A stretch of DNA of 60,447 nucleotides from an uncultured Lachnoclostridium sp. (GTDB lineage Bacteria > Bacillota > Clostridia > Lachnospirales > Lachnospiraceae): contig CAMMSL010000016.1 in the NCBI GenBank assembly GCA_946499505.1, positions 1 through 60,447 of the forward strand, written 5' to 3'. Positions within the stretch are counted from its first letter, which is position 1, and the number at the start of each line of letters is the position of its first letter. The notes below the pieces were generated by a model. It saw only the letters and a program-made list of their open reading frames with translations. It was not told the origin of the DNA and made no database searches. Both the position numbers and the translations under genes were made by a program. Positions 16,683 to 26,201 of the stretch are shown here, piece after piece.

Positions 16683-19316
16683 ATGGCAACAAAATGGGTT
16701 TATATGTTCACAGAAGGTAATGCAACAATGAGAAACCTTCTTGGTGGCAAAGGTGCCAACCTTGCAGAGATGACAGGTCTTGGACTTCCTGTACCGCAGG
16801 GATTCACTGTTACAACAGAGGCTTGTACACAGTACTATGAGGATGGCAGACAGATCAACGACGAGATCATGGATCAGATCATGACGGCTATGACAAAGCT
16901 CGAGGAGATCACAGGAAAGAAATTCGGAGACAAAGAGAATCCGCTTCTCGTTTCCGTACGTTCCGGAGCAAGAGCTTCTATGCCGGGTATGATGGACACA
17001 ATCCTGAACCTTGGTCTGAACGAAGAAGTTGTTGAGGCTCTTGCAAAAGCTTCAGGCAACGAGCGCTGGGCTTGGGACTGCTACAGAAGATTCATTCAGA
17101 TGTATTCTGACGTAGTTATGGAAGTAGGTAAGAAATACTTCGAAGAGCTCATCGACAAGATGAAAGAAGAAAAAGGCGTGAAACAGGACGTTGAGCTGAC
17201 AGCAGAGGATCTGAAGACTCTGGCAGGACAGTTCAAGGCTGAGTACAAAGAGAAGATCGGCTCAGACTTCCCGTCTGACGCAAAAGAGCAGCTGGTAGGC
17301 GCTGTTAAGGCTGTATTCCGTTCATGGGACAACCCGAGAGCAAACGTATACCGTCGTGACAACGATATCCCGTATTCATGGGGAACAGCTGTCAACGTAC
17401 AGATGATGGCATTCGGTAACATGGGAGATGACTGTGGAACAGGTGTTGCATTCACACGTGACCCGGCTACAGGAGCAAAAGGACTGTTCGGTGAGTTCCT
17501 TACAAACGCACAGGGCGAGGACGTTGTTGCCGGCGTTCGTACACCGATGCACATCTCCGAGATGGAGCAGAAGTTCCCGGAAGCTTTCGCACAGTTCAAA
17601 GATGTGTGCAAGACTCTGGAGACACACTACAGAGATATGCAGGACATGGAGTTTACTGTAGAGCACGGTAAACTGTACATGCTTCAGACACGTAACGGTA
17701 AGAGAACAGCTCAGGCTGCTCTGAAGATCGCATGCGACCTTGTTGATGAGGGTATGAGAACAGAGGAAGAAGCTGTAGCTATGATCGATCCGCGTAACCT
17801 TGATACACTGCTTCATCCGCAGTTCGACGCTGCTGCACTGAAGGCTGCAACACCGATGGGCAAAGGTCTCGGCGCTTCACCGGGAGCTGCTTGCGGTAAG
17901 ATCGTCTTCACAGCTGACGATGCTGTAGAGTGGGCAGAGAGAGGCGAGAAAGTTATCCTTGTTCGTCTTGAGACATCACCGGAAGATATCACAGGTATGA
18001 AATCTGCTCAGGGTATCCTGACAGTTCGCGGTGGTATGACATCTCATGCAGCCGTTGTTGCTCGTGGTATGGGCGAGTGCTGCGTATCCGGATGCGGCGA
18101 CATCGTTATGGACGAGGCTAACAAGAAATTTACTCTTGGCGGAAAAGAGTTCCACGAGGGAGATGCAATCTCTATCGACGGTACAACAGGTAACATCTAC
18201 GACGGAATCATCCCGACAGTAGACGCTACGATCGCAGGTGAGTTCGGACGTATCATGGACTGGGCTGACAAGTACAGAACAATGAAGGTTCGTACAAATG
18301 CTGATACACCGGCTGACGCTAAGAAAGCTGTTGAGCTTGGTGCTGAGGGTATCGGACTTTGCCGTACAGAGCATATGTTCTTCGGTGAGGGAAGAATCGA
18401 CGCATTCCGTGAGATGATCTGTGCTGAGACAGAGGAAGAGAGAGAGAAAGCTCTTGAGAAAGTTCTTCCGTACCAGCAGGGAGACTTCGAGGCTCTGTAT
18501 GAGGCTCTCGAGGGCAACCCGGTTACAATCCGTTTCCTTGATCCGCCGCTTCACGAGTTCGTTCCGACAGAGGAAGAGGACATCAAGAAACTGGCTGACG
18601 CTCAGGGCAAGACAGTTGATCAGATCAAAGCAATCATCGACGGACTTCATGAGTTCAACCCGATGATGGGACATCGTGGATGCCGTCTGGCAGTCACATA
18701 TCCGGAGATCGCAAAGATGCAGACAAGAGCTGTCATCCGTGCGGCTATCAAAGTGAAAAACGCTCATCCGGACTGGAACATCGTTCCGGAGATCATGATC
18801 CCGCTTGTTGGAGATGTGAAAGAGCTGAAATATGTTAAGAAATTTGTTGTTGCTACAGCTGATGAAGAAATCGCAGCAGCTGGAAGCGATCTGAAGTACG
18901 AAGTTGGTACAATGATCGAGATCCCGAGAGCTGCTCTTACAGCTGACGAGATCGCAAAAGAAGCTGACTTCTTCTGCTTCGGTACAAACGACCTTACACA
19001 GATGACATACGGATTCTCCCGTGATGACGCTGGTAAGTTCCTCAACGCTTACTATGACGCTAAGATCTTTGAGAACGATCCGTTCGCAAAACTGGATCAG
19101 ACAGGCGTCGGCAAGCTGATGAAGATGGCTATCGAGTTAGGAAAACCGGTTAATCCGAACCTGCATGTTGGTATCTGCGGCGAGCACGGCGGAGATCCGA
19201 GCTCTGTAGAGTTCTGCAACAGCATCGGACTTGACTATGTATCCTGCTCACCGTTCCGTGTACCGGTTGCAAGACTGGCAGCAGCTCAGGCAGCAATCGC
19301 TCAGAAGAACGCCTAA
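16683..19316 (+). CDS. ppdK: Pyruvate, phosphate dikinase
   Basis: An 877-residue cytosolic enzyme that interconverts pyruvate, ATP and phosphate with PEP, AMP and PPi; in anaerobes it often runs in glycolysis with PPi. The N-terminal ATP-grasp domain starts KWVYMFTEGNATMRNLLGGKGANLAEM. The swivelling phosphohistidine domain holds the catalytic His in GGMTSHAAVVARGMGECCVSG (near 455). The C-terminal TIM barrel has GLCRTEHMFF, MMGHRGCRL, the FGTNDLTQMTYGFSRDD block and GICGEHGGDPSS. GAGGAGG precedes the ATG. Codon choice is strikingly uniform (many GCT, GTT and ACA codons), as expected of a very highly expressed gene. A strong terminator follows. Confidence 0.98.
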   Translation: MATKWVYMFTEGNATMRNLLGGKGANLAEMTGLGLPVPQGFTVTTEACTQYYEDGRQINDEIMDQIMTAMTKLEEITGKKFGDKENPLLVSVRSGARASMPGMMDTILNLGLNEEVVEALAKASGNERWAWDCYRRFIQMYSDVVMEVGKKYFEELIDKMKEEKGVKQDVELTAEDLKTLAGQFKAEYKEKIGSDFPSDAKEQLVGAVKAVFRSWDNPRANVYRRDNDIPYSWGTAVNVQMMAFGNMGDDCGTGVAFTRDPATGAKGLFGEFLTNAQGEDVVAGVRTPMHISEMEQKFPEAFAQFKDVCKTLETHYRDMQDMEFTVEHGKLYMLQTRNGKRTAQAALKIACDLVDEGMRTEEEAVAMIDPRNLDTLLHPQFDAAALKAATPMGKGLGASPGAACGKIVFTADDAVEWAERGEKVILVRLETSPEDITGMKSAQGILTVRGGMTSHAAVVARGMGECCVSGCGDIVMDEANKKFTLGGKEFHEGDAISIDGTTGNIYDGIIPTVDATIAGEFGRIMDWADKYRTMKVRTNADTPADAKKAVELGAEGIGLCRTEHMFFGEGRIDAFREMICAETEEEREKALEKVLPYQQGDFEALYEALEGNPVTIRFLDPPLHEFVPTEEEDIKKLADAQGKTVDQIKAIIDGLHEFNPMMGHRGCRLAVTYPEIAKMQTRAVIRAAIKVKNAHPDWNIVPEIMIPLVGDVKELKYVKKFVVATADEEIAAAGSDLKYEVGTMIEIPRAALTADEIAKEADFFCFGTNDLTQMTYGFSRDDAGKFLNAYYDAKIFENDPFAKLDQTGVGKLMKMAIELGKPVNPNLHVGICGEHGGDPSSVEFCNSIGLDYVSCSPFRVPVARLAAAQAAIAQKNA

Positions 19317-19355
19317 TCAGGAAAGACATATTTACCATATCGGGTAAGCTGTAAT

Positions 19356-19399
19356 AAAAAGCCCCGTTGTACTATATTTGGTACGACGGGGCTTTTTTT
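19356..19399 (+). terminator. Strong terminator after ppdK
   Basis: AAAGCCCCGTTGTAC pairs with GTACGACGGGGCTTT (one G-U pair), followed by seven T residues. Confidence 0.92.
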
Positions 19400-19445
19400 G
19401 TGACTGCATCGGTAATAGACAAGTAAAGTGCAGGAGAAAGCTATG

Positions 19446-19493
19446 TTAAACCTCGGTTAACTCCGGAAAATCCTTCCTTTTTAATGATATAAT
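19446..19493 (+). promoter_or_regulatory. Extended -10 promoter with a possible Pho-box-like repeat
   Basis: TGATATAAT (19485-19493) is an extended -10 with a weak -35. Upstream, TTAAAC (19446-19451) and TTAACT (19457-19462) are direct repeats with 5-base spacing, resembling PhoP boxes of Firmicutes. The downstream gene is a phosphoesterase, which would fit phosphate control (inference). Confidence 0.4.
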
Positions 19494-19540
19494 CTCTTCC
19501 GGACACAGAAGATATACTGAAATTTAGGAGGAAGAAGACA

Positions 19541-21607
19541 ATGAAGTGGAAAAAAGCAGCAATGGTCATACTGGCATCTGCGCTGGTCTGTCAGCCCATG
19601 AGCGTTTTTGCGGACGCTGCTCCGGATGGAATGACAGATGCAAGTCAGACTGCAGCGGCACAGGGAGGAGCCTGGGAGGCATGGTGCGATAAATGGGAGA
19701 CAATCAAAAATGACTGGACTCAGGTATCTATGTCACCGGGAGCTGATGAGACGCAGATGAACTTTGCGTGGTACAGCAAAGACGGTGAAAACACTGGATT
19801 TGTCTATGGAACAGAAAGTGATCTGAGCGACGGACAGGCAGTGGAGCCGGTACAGACGGCCGCACAGTCAGGGTATACGAGCAATAAAGTAACACTGAAG
19901 GACCTGCAGCCGGGAACAACTTACTACTATCAGGTAGAAGGAAAAGAGACGGCTTCTTTTACAACGGATGACGACACAAGTGATTTCAGCTTTATTTTCG
20001 TAGGAGACCCGCAGATCGGTTCTTCCAATGAGGAGAAGGCGAAGACGCCGGAAGATATCCAGAAACCGACATTCCTGACAGCTCAGTCAGAAGCGGTCCG
20101 CAATGATACGTTCAACTGGAATTATACGCTGAACAGAGCGTACGCGAAGACAGGTAACAAAGCAAACTTTATCCTCTCTTCGGGAGACCAGATCCAGACC
20201 AATGCAAAAAAAGTAGATGACAATACGATCAGCGAGACAGAGTATGCGGGATATTTAAGCCCGGAACTTATGGAGAATGTTCCGGTTGCCACAACTGTTG
20301 GCAACCACGATGCGGATAACGCCAATTACACCTATCACTTTAACACGGCAAATATGAGCAGCCTTGGCGATAACGGCTATGTCGGAGGCGACTATTATTT
20401 TACTTATGGAGATGCCCTGTTTATTATTCTGAATACACAGGATACAAACGTCAGCGAGCACAAACAGTTTATTGAGGAAACTGTGAATGCAAACCAGGAC
20501 TGCAAATGGAGAATCGTAACGCTTCATCAGGATATCTATGGTTCTGCCGAACACTCCAACGAGCCGGAGATTACCAACCTTCGATACAGCCTTGTTCCTA
20601 TTTTTGAAGCGAATGATATTGATATCGTTCTGACCGGACACGACCACGCATATTCCAGATCAAAACTGCTCAAAGGCGGTCAGAGCACATACGAGTATAC
20701 AGACGATGAGTTCGACGAGATGCTGGACAGAGATATGGATGCAGGAGAAGATCCGGAGACCAGATTTGAGGCGCCGGGAAATATTCAGGATGATACAACT
20801 GATCCCGCAGAGCAGAAATATCTGGAGTATCTGCATTCTGTAATGGACGACGACGCGGTGGAAAGTCTGACAGACGGGCAGGATGCGGCAGTAAATCCGG
20901 AAGGAATTATGTACCTGACAGCCGGTTCTTCATCCGGAAGTAAGTACTATGATCTGGTTCCGAGACAGCAGACCTATATTGCCAGCAGATGGCAGCAGGA
21001 CGTGCCGACCTACTCTGTTATCGATGTGACAGAGACAAGTCTGACCCTGAATACATACCGGACAGACACAGATGAGAAGATTGATACCCAGTTTATGATT
21101 GTGAAGTCCGCAGATCACAGCCAGCTTTCCGGACTGATCGAAGAAGCAGGTGCCCTGAAAGAAGATGACTACACTGCCGACAGTTTCAGTGCACTGCAGC
21201 AGGCTCTGGAAGCAGCTAAGACTGTAAATGACAACGCGCAGGCAACAGAGGAAGAGCTGTCAAATGCATATACAGCGCTTAAGAGCGCTATGGATGCTCT
21301 TGAGAAAAAAGCGACACAGGGCCCGGCAGATACAGAAGACCCCTCAGATCCTTCGGGAACACAGGGCGGGACAACAGACCCGACACAGGATCCGACTACA
21401 CAGGATCCGGCTATACAGGATCCCGCCACACAGAATCCGACAGGACAGGCAACAGATACAAAAGCGCCGGGTGTAAATGCAAAGCCGCAGACAACAAAAC
21501 CTGTACAAACAGGAGATTCCACAAATGTGGTGATACCTGCAGCAGTACTTGCGGCCGCTGCAGCGATAGGCGGAACAACAATATATATCAGGAGAAAAAA
21601 GAAATAA
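19541..21607 (+). CDS. Secreted, wall-anchored metallophosphoesterase (purple acid phosphatase-like)
   Basis: A 688-residue extracellular protein. Signal peptide at 1-25 (KWKKAAMVILASALVCQPMSVFA). Residues about 60-145 form a purple-acid-phosphatase N-terminal (fibronectin-like) domain ending in PGTTYYYQVEG. The calcineurin-like catalytic domain has FVGDPQIG, SSGDQI, VGNHD and LTGHDHAYSR, the standard two-metal ligands. A FIVAR-type helical module lies near 530-595, then a Thr/Pro/Gln linker with QDP repeats. The C-terminus, VQTGDS plus a hydrophobic stretch and RRKKK, fits a sortase-type signal of the QTGD kind. It probably releases phosphate from external substrates. GGAGGAAG precedes the ATG, and yibE/F follows after one base. 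Confidence 0.9.
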   Translation: MKWKKAAMVILASALVCQPMSVFADAAPDGMTDASQTAAAQGGAWEAWCDKWETIKNDWTQVSMSPGADETQMNFAWYSKDGENTGFVYGTESDLSDGQAVEPVQTAAQSGYTSNKVTLKDLQPGTTYYYQVEGKETASFTTDDDTSDFSFIFVGDPQIGSSNEEKAKTPEDIQKPTFLTAQSEAVRNDTFNWNYTLNRAYAKTGNKANFILSSGDQIQTNAKKVDDNTISETEYAGYLSPELMENVPVATTVGNHDADNANYTYHFNTANMSSLGDNGYVGGDYYFTYGDALFIILNTQDTNVSEHKQFIEETVNANQDCKWRIVTLHQDIYGSAEHSNEPEITNLRYSLVPIFEANDIDIVLTGHDHAYSRSKLLKGGQSTYEYTDDEFDEMLDRDMDAGEDPETRFEAPGNIQDDTTDPAEQKYLEYLHSVMDDDAVESLTDGQDAAVNPEGIMYLTAGSSSGSKYYDLVPRQQTYIASRWQQDVPTYSVIDVTETSLTLNTYRTDTDEKIDTQFMIVKSADHSQLSGLIEEAGALKEDDYTADSFSALQQALEAAKTVNDNAQATEEELSNAYTALKSAMDALEKKATQGPADTEDPSDPSGTQGGTTDPTQDPTTQDPAIQDPATQNPTGQATDTKAPGVNAKPQTTKPVQTGDSTNVVIPAAVLAAAAAIGGTTIYIRRKKK

Positions 21608-21608
21608 G

Positions 21609-22748
21609 ATGCATATTCTCCGCAGACATAAAAGACATCTGATTATACTTCTGATAACGGTTTTATTTGCGGTATTTCTGATCCGATATAATCAGATCGA
21701 CCGTGTCGGCCTTTATGATACAGAAGGAAAGACGTTTGAAAAGGCAAGAGTCGTGGATATTGTCGAAGATAATGAGACGGAATCCGGGAATCAGATAGGA
21801 AATCAGATCGTATCTCTTGAACTTTTAACCGGAGATTATAAAGGAAATACAGTAGAAGCAGTGAGCTCGTCGAGTTATCTCTACGGAGCTCACTGTGAGG
21901 TAGGGATGAGAGTCATCGCTGAGGTAAATGAAAGTGATGACTCTCTCTATGTTACAGTGTTCAGTCAGGACCGGACGTGGATACTGTATGCGATTGTGTT
22001 CTTGTTTCTGGTTACTTTATGCATAATCGGAGGAAGACAGGGCTTTAATTCCGCCATAGCTCTCGTGTTTACTTTCGTGTGCATTGTGTTTCTGTTTCTC
22101 CCCATGATATACAGAGGAATTTCCCCTGTTTTGGCCGCGGCCGCTGTGGCGGTGCTGACTACATTTGTTACCATGTATCTGATCGGCGGCCTTTCAAGCA
22201 AAAGTATAACATCCATGATCGGGACGGTAGCGGGCGTCGGGATATCGGCAGTGCTTGCTGTTGTGTTTGGAAAGATAGCAGGCATTTCCGGCTATAATGT
22301 TTCAGATATTGAACAGCTTGAGTATGTGGGACAGATGACAAATGTGAGAATAGGGGAACTGCTTTATGCAGGGATCCTGATTTCTGCGCTGGGCGCGGTT
22401 ATGGACGTTGCGATGTCCGTTGCATCCACGATCAGTGAGATACATTTCAGAAACCCGCAGCTGAGCCGGAAAGAACTTTTCACTTCCGGAATACGTGTCG
22501 GAAAAGATATGATGGGAACAATGTCCAATACACTGATACTGGCTTTTACGGGAAGTTCTATCAACACGCTTGTGTTTATGTATGTTTATGGGTATGGTAT
22601 TGTCCAGATCACCAATATGTACTCAATCGGAATTGAGATCATACAGGGAATCGCATCCACTATGGGAGTGATCCTTACAGTACCTATTGTATCTGTGATC
22701 AGTGCGTGGCATCTCAAATGGAATAAAGAAGAAAAAGAAAGAAAATAA
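21609..22748 (+). CDS. YibE/F family membrane protein
   Basis: A 379-residue integral membrane protein: one N-terminal segment (HLIILLITVLFAVFLI), an extracytoplasmic domain (about 30-118), then about seven further membrane segments. This is the YibE/F architecture, a Firmicute family of unproven function, possibly transport. It starts one base after the phosphoesterase stop, so translation is probably coupled. A hairpin after the stop may terminate from both sides. Confidence 0.88.
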   Translation: MHILRRHKRHLIILLITVLFAVFLIRYNQIDRVGLYDTEGKTFEKARVVDIVEDNETESGNQIGNQIVSLELLTGDYKGNTVEAVSSSSYLYGAHCEVGMRVIAEVNESDDSLYVTVFSQDRTWILYAIVFLFLVTLCIIGGRQGFNSAIALVFTFVCIVFLFLPMIYRGISPVLAAAAVAVLTTFVTMYLIGGLSSKSITSMIGTVAGVGISAVLAVVFGKIAGISGYNVSDIEQLEYVGQMTNVRIGELLYAGILISALGAVMDVAMSVASTISEIHFRNPQLSRKELFTSGIRVGKDMMGTMSNTLILAFTGSSINTLVFMYVYGYGIVQITNMYSIGIEIIQGIASTMGVILTVPIVSVISAWHLKWNKEEKERK

Positions 22749-22762
22749 TGTATTAAAGAGAG

Positions 22763-22790
22763 CGGCTGTATATTTGTACAGCCGCCGGTT
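22763..22790. terminator. Possible bidirectional terminator
   Basis: CGGCTGTA (22763-22770) and TACAGCCG (22777-22784) form a stem between the convergent yibE/F and XRE genes. The T-tracts are weak on both sides. Confidence 0.5.
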
Positions 22791-22794
22791 TGTA

Positions 22795-23055
22795 TTATAA
22801 TTCCTGTTTAGTACTGCCTTCGATCAGGTCATTATATGTAATTTCCAGTACTTCGCAGAGGGCTTTTAATTCGATATCAGTCACATACCGTTTATTTGTT
22901 TCAATGCGTGTGATGACATTTTTATCAATATCATATCCGTTCAACTGAAGTTTGTACGCAAGCAGCCGTTGAGAGTACTTGCGCTGTCTGCGGTATTCGA
23001 TCAGGTTTTTACTGATCAGGTTCTTTTCTCCTGTATTTTTCTTTGGTTTTGGCAT
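22795..23055 (-). CDS. Small XRE-family transcriptional regulator
   Basis: An 86-residue Cro/C1-type helix-turn-helix protein: ISKNLIEYRRQRKYSQRLLAYKLQLNGYDIDKNVITRIETNKRYV...LKALCEVLEITYNDLIEG. Nothing follows the DNA-binding domain. AAAAGGAG precedes the ATG. It is divergent from the small membrane protein at 23167, which it may control (inference). Confidence 0.85.
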   Translation of the reverse strand: MPKPKKNTGEKNLISKNLIEYRRQRKYSQRLLAYKLQLNGYDIDKNVITRIETNKRYVTDIELKALCEVLEITYNDLIEGSTKQEL

Positions 23056-23105
23056 GATTTTGCTCCTTTTCTCTTATGAGTGTCTCGATTTCTGCACCGT
23101 TTTCC

Positions 23106-23134
23106 TTGATTTTATATAAAATGAACAGTATAAT
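23106..23134 (+). promoter_or_regulatory. Promoter of the small membrane protein gene
   Basis: TTGATT (23106-23111), 17 bases, TATAAT (23129-23134). Confidence 0.75.
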
Positions 23135-23166
23135 CGGTTGTAAAAGTGAGACAAAAAGGAGCAGAT

Positions 23167-23604
23167 ATGGCAAAAAGCAACAAACTGAAGAAATGTCTTA
23201 TGTTTATTGGGGCTGCTGCTGTATGTTTTTTACTTTTCGCAGTTGTTCCGGTATTATATAAATGTTATAAATATAACTATTCCGGTATACCGGACGCAGT
23301 AAGCAGTACGACTGTCGGTTTGGAATGCAGACTGACTGTTACAGCTAATGCTTCACGTATTGAAGACAGGAAGGCATTTGCCGATGAGATATTCGGGATG
23401 TGCCGCTCAAATTCGTTCCAGACCGTCAGGCTCTCGACAGATGTGACAGGCTGGCCTACCATGCTGGATGTGACTGTCTATCTGCACCGATATGATATCG
23501 GACGCAGTGAGCCTGAAATGAGGATACGTTATATTCCGCCGGATAACAGAGGGGAATATAATATCAGGGACGACGGGGATAAATACCGGATAATTATTGA
23601 ATGA
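23167..23604 (+). CDS. Small membrane-anchored protein of unknown function
   Basis: A 145-residue protein I do not recognise. It has a basic N-terminus, one hydrophobic segment (CLMFIGAAAVCFLLFAVVPVLY, about 9-30), then an extracytoplasmic alpha/beta-looking domain with two Cys (in LECRL and GMCRSN) that could form a disulphide. AAAAGGAG lies before the ATG at 23167. It has its own promoter and is divergent from an XRE regulator. Confidence 0.7.
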   Translation: MAKSNKLKKCLMFIGAAAVCFLLFAVVPVLYKCYKYNYSGIPDAVSSTTVGLECRLTVTANASRIEDRKAFADEIFGMCRSNSFQTVRLSTDVTGWPTMLDVTVYLHRYDIGRSEPEMRIRYIPPDNRGEYNIRDDGDKYRIIIE

Positions 23605-23768
23605 CACGGTTCGGTCATTCCGGTGATTTCTGCCGGCTTAATTGTTTTGGCCAAAATCACATTTTTTTATTATCTTCTTCATAATTCCGTCACAAATATC
23701 TTTTATCTTATGTAGTGTAAAAAGAAAAAGATCCAATAAGGACGCAGGAGGAAAAGAGGAATAGTATT

Positions 23769-25322
23769 ATGAGTGAACAATTTTATGATGATAATAATAA
23801 AGAGAATAAGAACAATGAGTATCATTTTACCGGCAAACAGCTGAATCAGGTATCGCAGGATGCCGCATCACAGAACACGGTGTCGGGAAACAGCGCAGGA
23901 CAGGGCAGTGCGGCTCAGAACAGCACAGAATCATCACAGCACAATCAGGAAAAAGGGGCCGCATATCAGAACAGTACATATTACGGAACATACCAGAATG
24001 CAGGAGGTCAGAATCCGGGCAGCCAGAATAACGGTATTCACAACGGCGGACCTCATGGCGGAACATCAGGCCATGCAAAGAAGGCAAAGAAGCCGATGAC
24101 AACCGGAAAGAAATGGGCAGCTGTTGTATCGATGGCACTGGTATTCGGACTGATAGCAGGCGGCACAATGTTCGGCGTGAATTCACTGGGCAGCTACATT
24201 ACAGGAAACGGCAGAGGCAGCAATACACAGCTGGCACAGACACAGACGACGGGCAGCAGCGGTTCAGAGTCGGATTCTTCCTCCGAGAGCGGAACCGGAA
24301 CAGTTGCTTCTGTTGCTGAAAATGCAATGCCGTCATTGGTTACCATTTCTACTATGTCAGTTGAAGAAATGAGAAACTTCTTCGGCGGGACACAGCAGTA
24401 TGAGGTACAGGGCGCCGGAACCGGCGTTATTGTGGGACAGAATGACAAAGAACTTCTGATCGCTACTAACAATCATGTGGTCGAGGGAGCGACAAGTCTT
24501 TCCGTAGGTTTTATTGATGAACAGAGTGTAGAAGGACAGGTAAAAGGAACAGATGTTGACAATGACCTTGCAGTTGTTGCTGTAAAGCTTTCCGATATCC
24601 CGGATGATACAATGAATCAGATCAAGGTTGCTACAGTAGGTGATTCTGATGATCTGAAGCTGGGTGATCAGGTTGTTGCGATCGGTAATGCACTCGGTTA
24701 CGGGCAGTCTGTAACAAGCGGATATGTAAGTGCGCTTGACCGTGACCTGACTCTGACAGATGAGAGCGGAAACACAATTACTTCTACAGGATTGATCCAG
24801 ACAGATGCAGCGATCAATTCAGGAAACAGCGGCGGCGCTCTTCTGAATATGAAAGGTGAGCTGATCGGTATTAATGAAGCAAAAAGTTCAAGTACATCCA
24901 CAGGAGCATCTGTAGATAATATTGGATTTGCAATTCCGATCGATAAGGCTCAGAGCAGTCTTCAGGAAATGATGAATCTTGAGACAAGAGAGAAAGTAGA
25001 TGCAAGTCAGGCTTCCTATATGGGTATCCAGGGACAGGATGTATCCACTGAGGCAAGTGAGCTTTACGGTGTTCCGGAAGGAGCTGTAGTTGTAGAAGTT
25101 GTAGACGGAAGCCCGGCAGATAAAGCCGGAATCCAGCAGGGCGACATCATTACCGAACTGGATGGACGTACAGTAAGCAGCATGTCACAGTTGCAGGATA
25201 CACTTCAGTATTATGCGGCAGGCGAGAAAGTCGATGTGGTAGTACAGCGTTCAGGAGATAACGGTTATGAAGCGCAGACGCTGAGTATTACTCTCGGATC
25301 TGCGGCAGATGCACAGAAGTAA
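23769..25322 (+). CDS. Membrane-anchored HtrA/DegP-type serine protease with PDZ domain
   Basis: A 517-residue surface protease for envelope quality control. Residues 1-105 are a cytoplasmic, low-complexity Gln/Asn/Ser/Gly region. The membrane anchor is about 115-137 (WAAVVSMALVFGLIAGGTMFG), then a Ser-rich linker. Trypsin-like domain with triad H236 (ATNNHVVEG), D266 (VDNDLAVVAV) and S354 (SGNSGGALLN). A single PDZ domain occupies about 415-510 (YMGIQG...GSPADKAGIQQGDII). GGAGGAAAAGAGG precedes the ATG at 23769. The perfect palindrome TTTTGGCCAAAA lies upstream at 23645. Length of the N-terminal tail is unusual for the family. Confidence 0.95.
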   Translation: MSEQFYDDNNKENKNNEYHFTGKQLNQVSQDAASQNTVSGNSAGQGSAAQNSTESSQHNQEKGAAYQNSTYYGTYQNAGGQNPGSQNNGIHNGGPHGGTSGHAKKAKKPMTTGKKWAAVVSMALVFGLIAGGTMFGVNSLGSYITGNGRGSNTQLAQTQTTGSSGSESDSSSESGTGTVASVAENAMPSLVTISTMSVEEMRNFFGGTQQYEVQGAGTGVIVGQNDKELLIATNNHVVEGATSLSVGFIDEQSVEGQVKGTDVDNDLAVVAVKLSDIPDDTMNQIKVATVGDSDDLKLGDQVVAIGNALGYGQSVTSGYVSALDRDLTLTDESGNTITSTGLIQTDAAINSGNSGGALLNMKGELIGINEAKSSSTSTGASVDNIGFAIPIDKAQSSLQEMMNLETREKVDASQASYMGIQGQDVSTEASELYGVPEGAVVVEVVDGSPADKAGIQQGDIITELDGRTVSSMSQLQDTLQYYAAGEKVDVVVQRSGDNGYEAQTLSITLGSAADAQK

Positions 25323-25342
25323 ATAAAATAAAAAGACTCAGA

Positions 25343-25372
25343 GGCAGCGGAAACAATTCCGCTGCCTTTGTT
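25343..25372 (+). terminator. Terminator after htrA
   Basis: GGCAGCGGA (25343-25351) pairs with TCCGCTGCC (25358-25366), followed by TTTGTT. Confidence 0.85.
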
Positions 25373-25473
25373 ATGTCCGGAATCTTTTAGAATTTTAGGA
25401 ATCAGCTCTTGACAGAGAAACGGTATTTCCTGCATGATGGAGAAAGATACATACAGGACAGGAGCAGATACAG

Positions 25474-26070
25474 ATGAATGCTTTACAGCAGACAAAAGTA
25501 CAGATGACAGAAAAAAACGGACGTGAAAGGATGAAATACCGGCTTGCGGATGCGATGAAGCAGTGCATGGCAAAGCTGCCGGTTGAAAAGATCACAGTGA
25601 AGGAGATTGCTGAAGAATGCGGAACTACACGGCAGACATTTTACCGCAATTTTAAAGACAAATATGATCTGATCAACTGGTATTTCGACAAGATCCTTCT
25701 GGAGTCCTTTGAACATATGGGGGAAGGCAGGACAGTTTATGAGGGACTGGTAAACAAGTTTTATTATATTGAGGATGAAAAGCTGTTTTTTAAGGCAGCG
25801 TTTAAAAACGATGCACAGAATAACCTGCGCGAGCATGATTTTCATTTGATCTTAAGGTTCTATACGGAACGGATCGAGGGAAAGACCGGAAGAAAGATAA
25901 CAGAGCATATGCGTTTCCTTCTGGAAATGTACTGTCAGGGCTCAATTTACATGACAGTCCAGTGGGTTCTGGGGAGGATTAAAGCCACACCGGAACAGAT
26001 GGCAGGAGCACTGGTGGATGCAATGCCTGCAGAGCTTGACAAATTGTTTCGGCAGCTTGAACTTCTTTAG
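25474..26070 (+). CDS. TetR family transcriptional regulator
   Basis: A 198-residue regulator. The N-terminal helix-turn-helix reads RLADAMKQCMAKLPVEKITVKEIAEECGTTRQTFYRNFKDKYDLINWYF (about 18-65). The remainder is the helical ligand and dimer domain, resembling the DhaS type that controls three-carbon alcohol metabolism. AGGAG lies 9 bases before the ATG. It sits 131 bases upstream of fucO in the same direction, so it is the likely local regulator (inference). Confidence 0.87.
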   Translation: MNALQQTKVQMTEKNGRERMKYRLADAMKQCMAKLPVEKITVKEIAEECGTTRQTFYRNFKDKYDLINWYFDKILLESFEHMGEGRTVYEGLVNKFYYIEDEKLFFKAAFKNDAQNNLREHDFHLILRFYTERIEGKTGRKITEHMRFLLEMYCQGSIYMTVQWVLGRIKATPEQMAGALVDAMPAELDKLFRQLELL

Positions 26071-26201
26071 AGACAGGATGCAAAACAGATGGGAAGAGTG
26101 ACAGATATGCCTTTTTGTAACTTTCTATTTTCTTTCAGGATTGTTAAACTATAGACATAAAAAGCCGGACAGATCCGGAAAAGAAAAGGAGATTGATAAT
26201 A

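Noticed and set aside
17976-18767. 263-codon minus-strand frame inside ppdK
   Set aside because: It arises from the strongly biased codon use of ppdK; rich in Cys and Ser with no domain.
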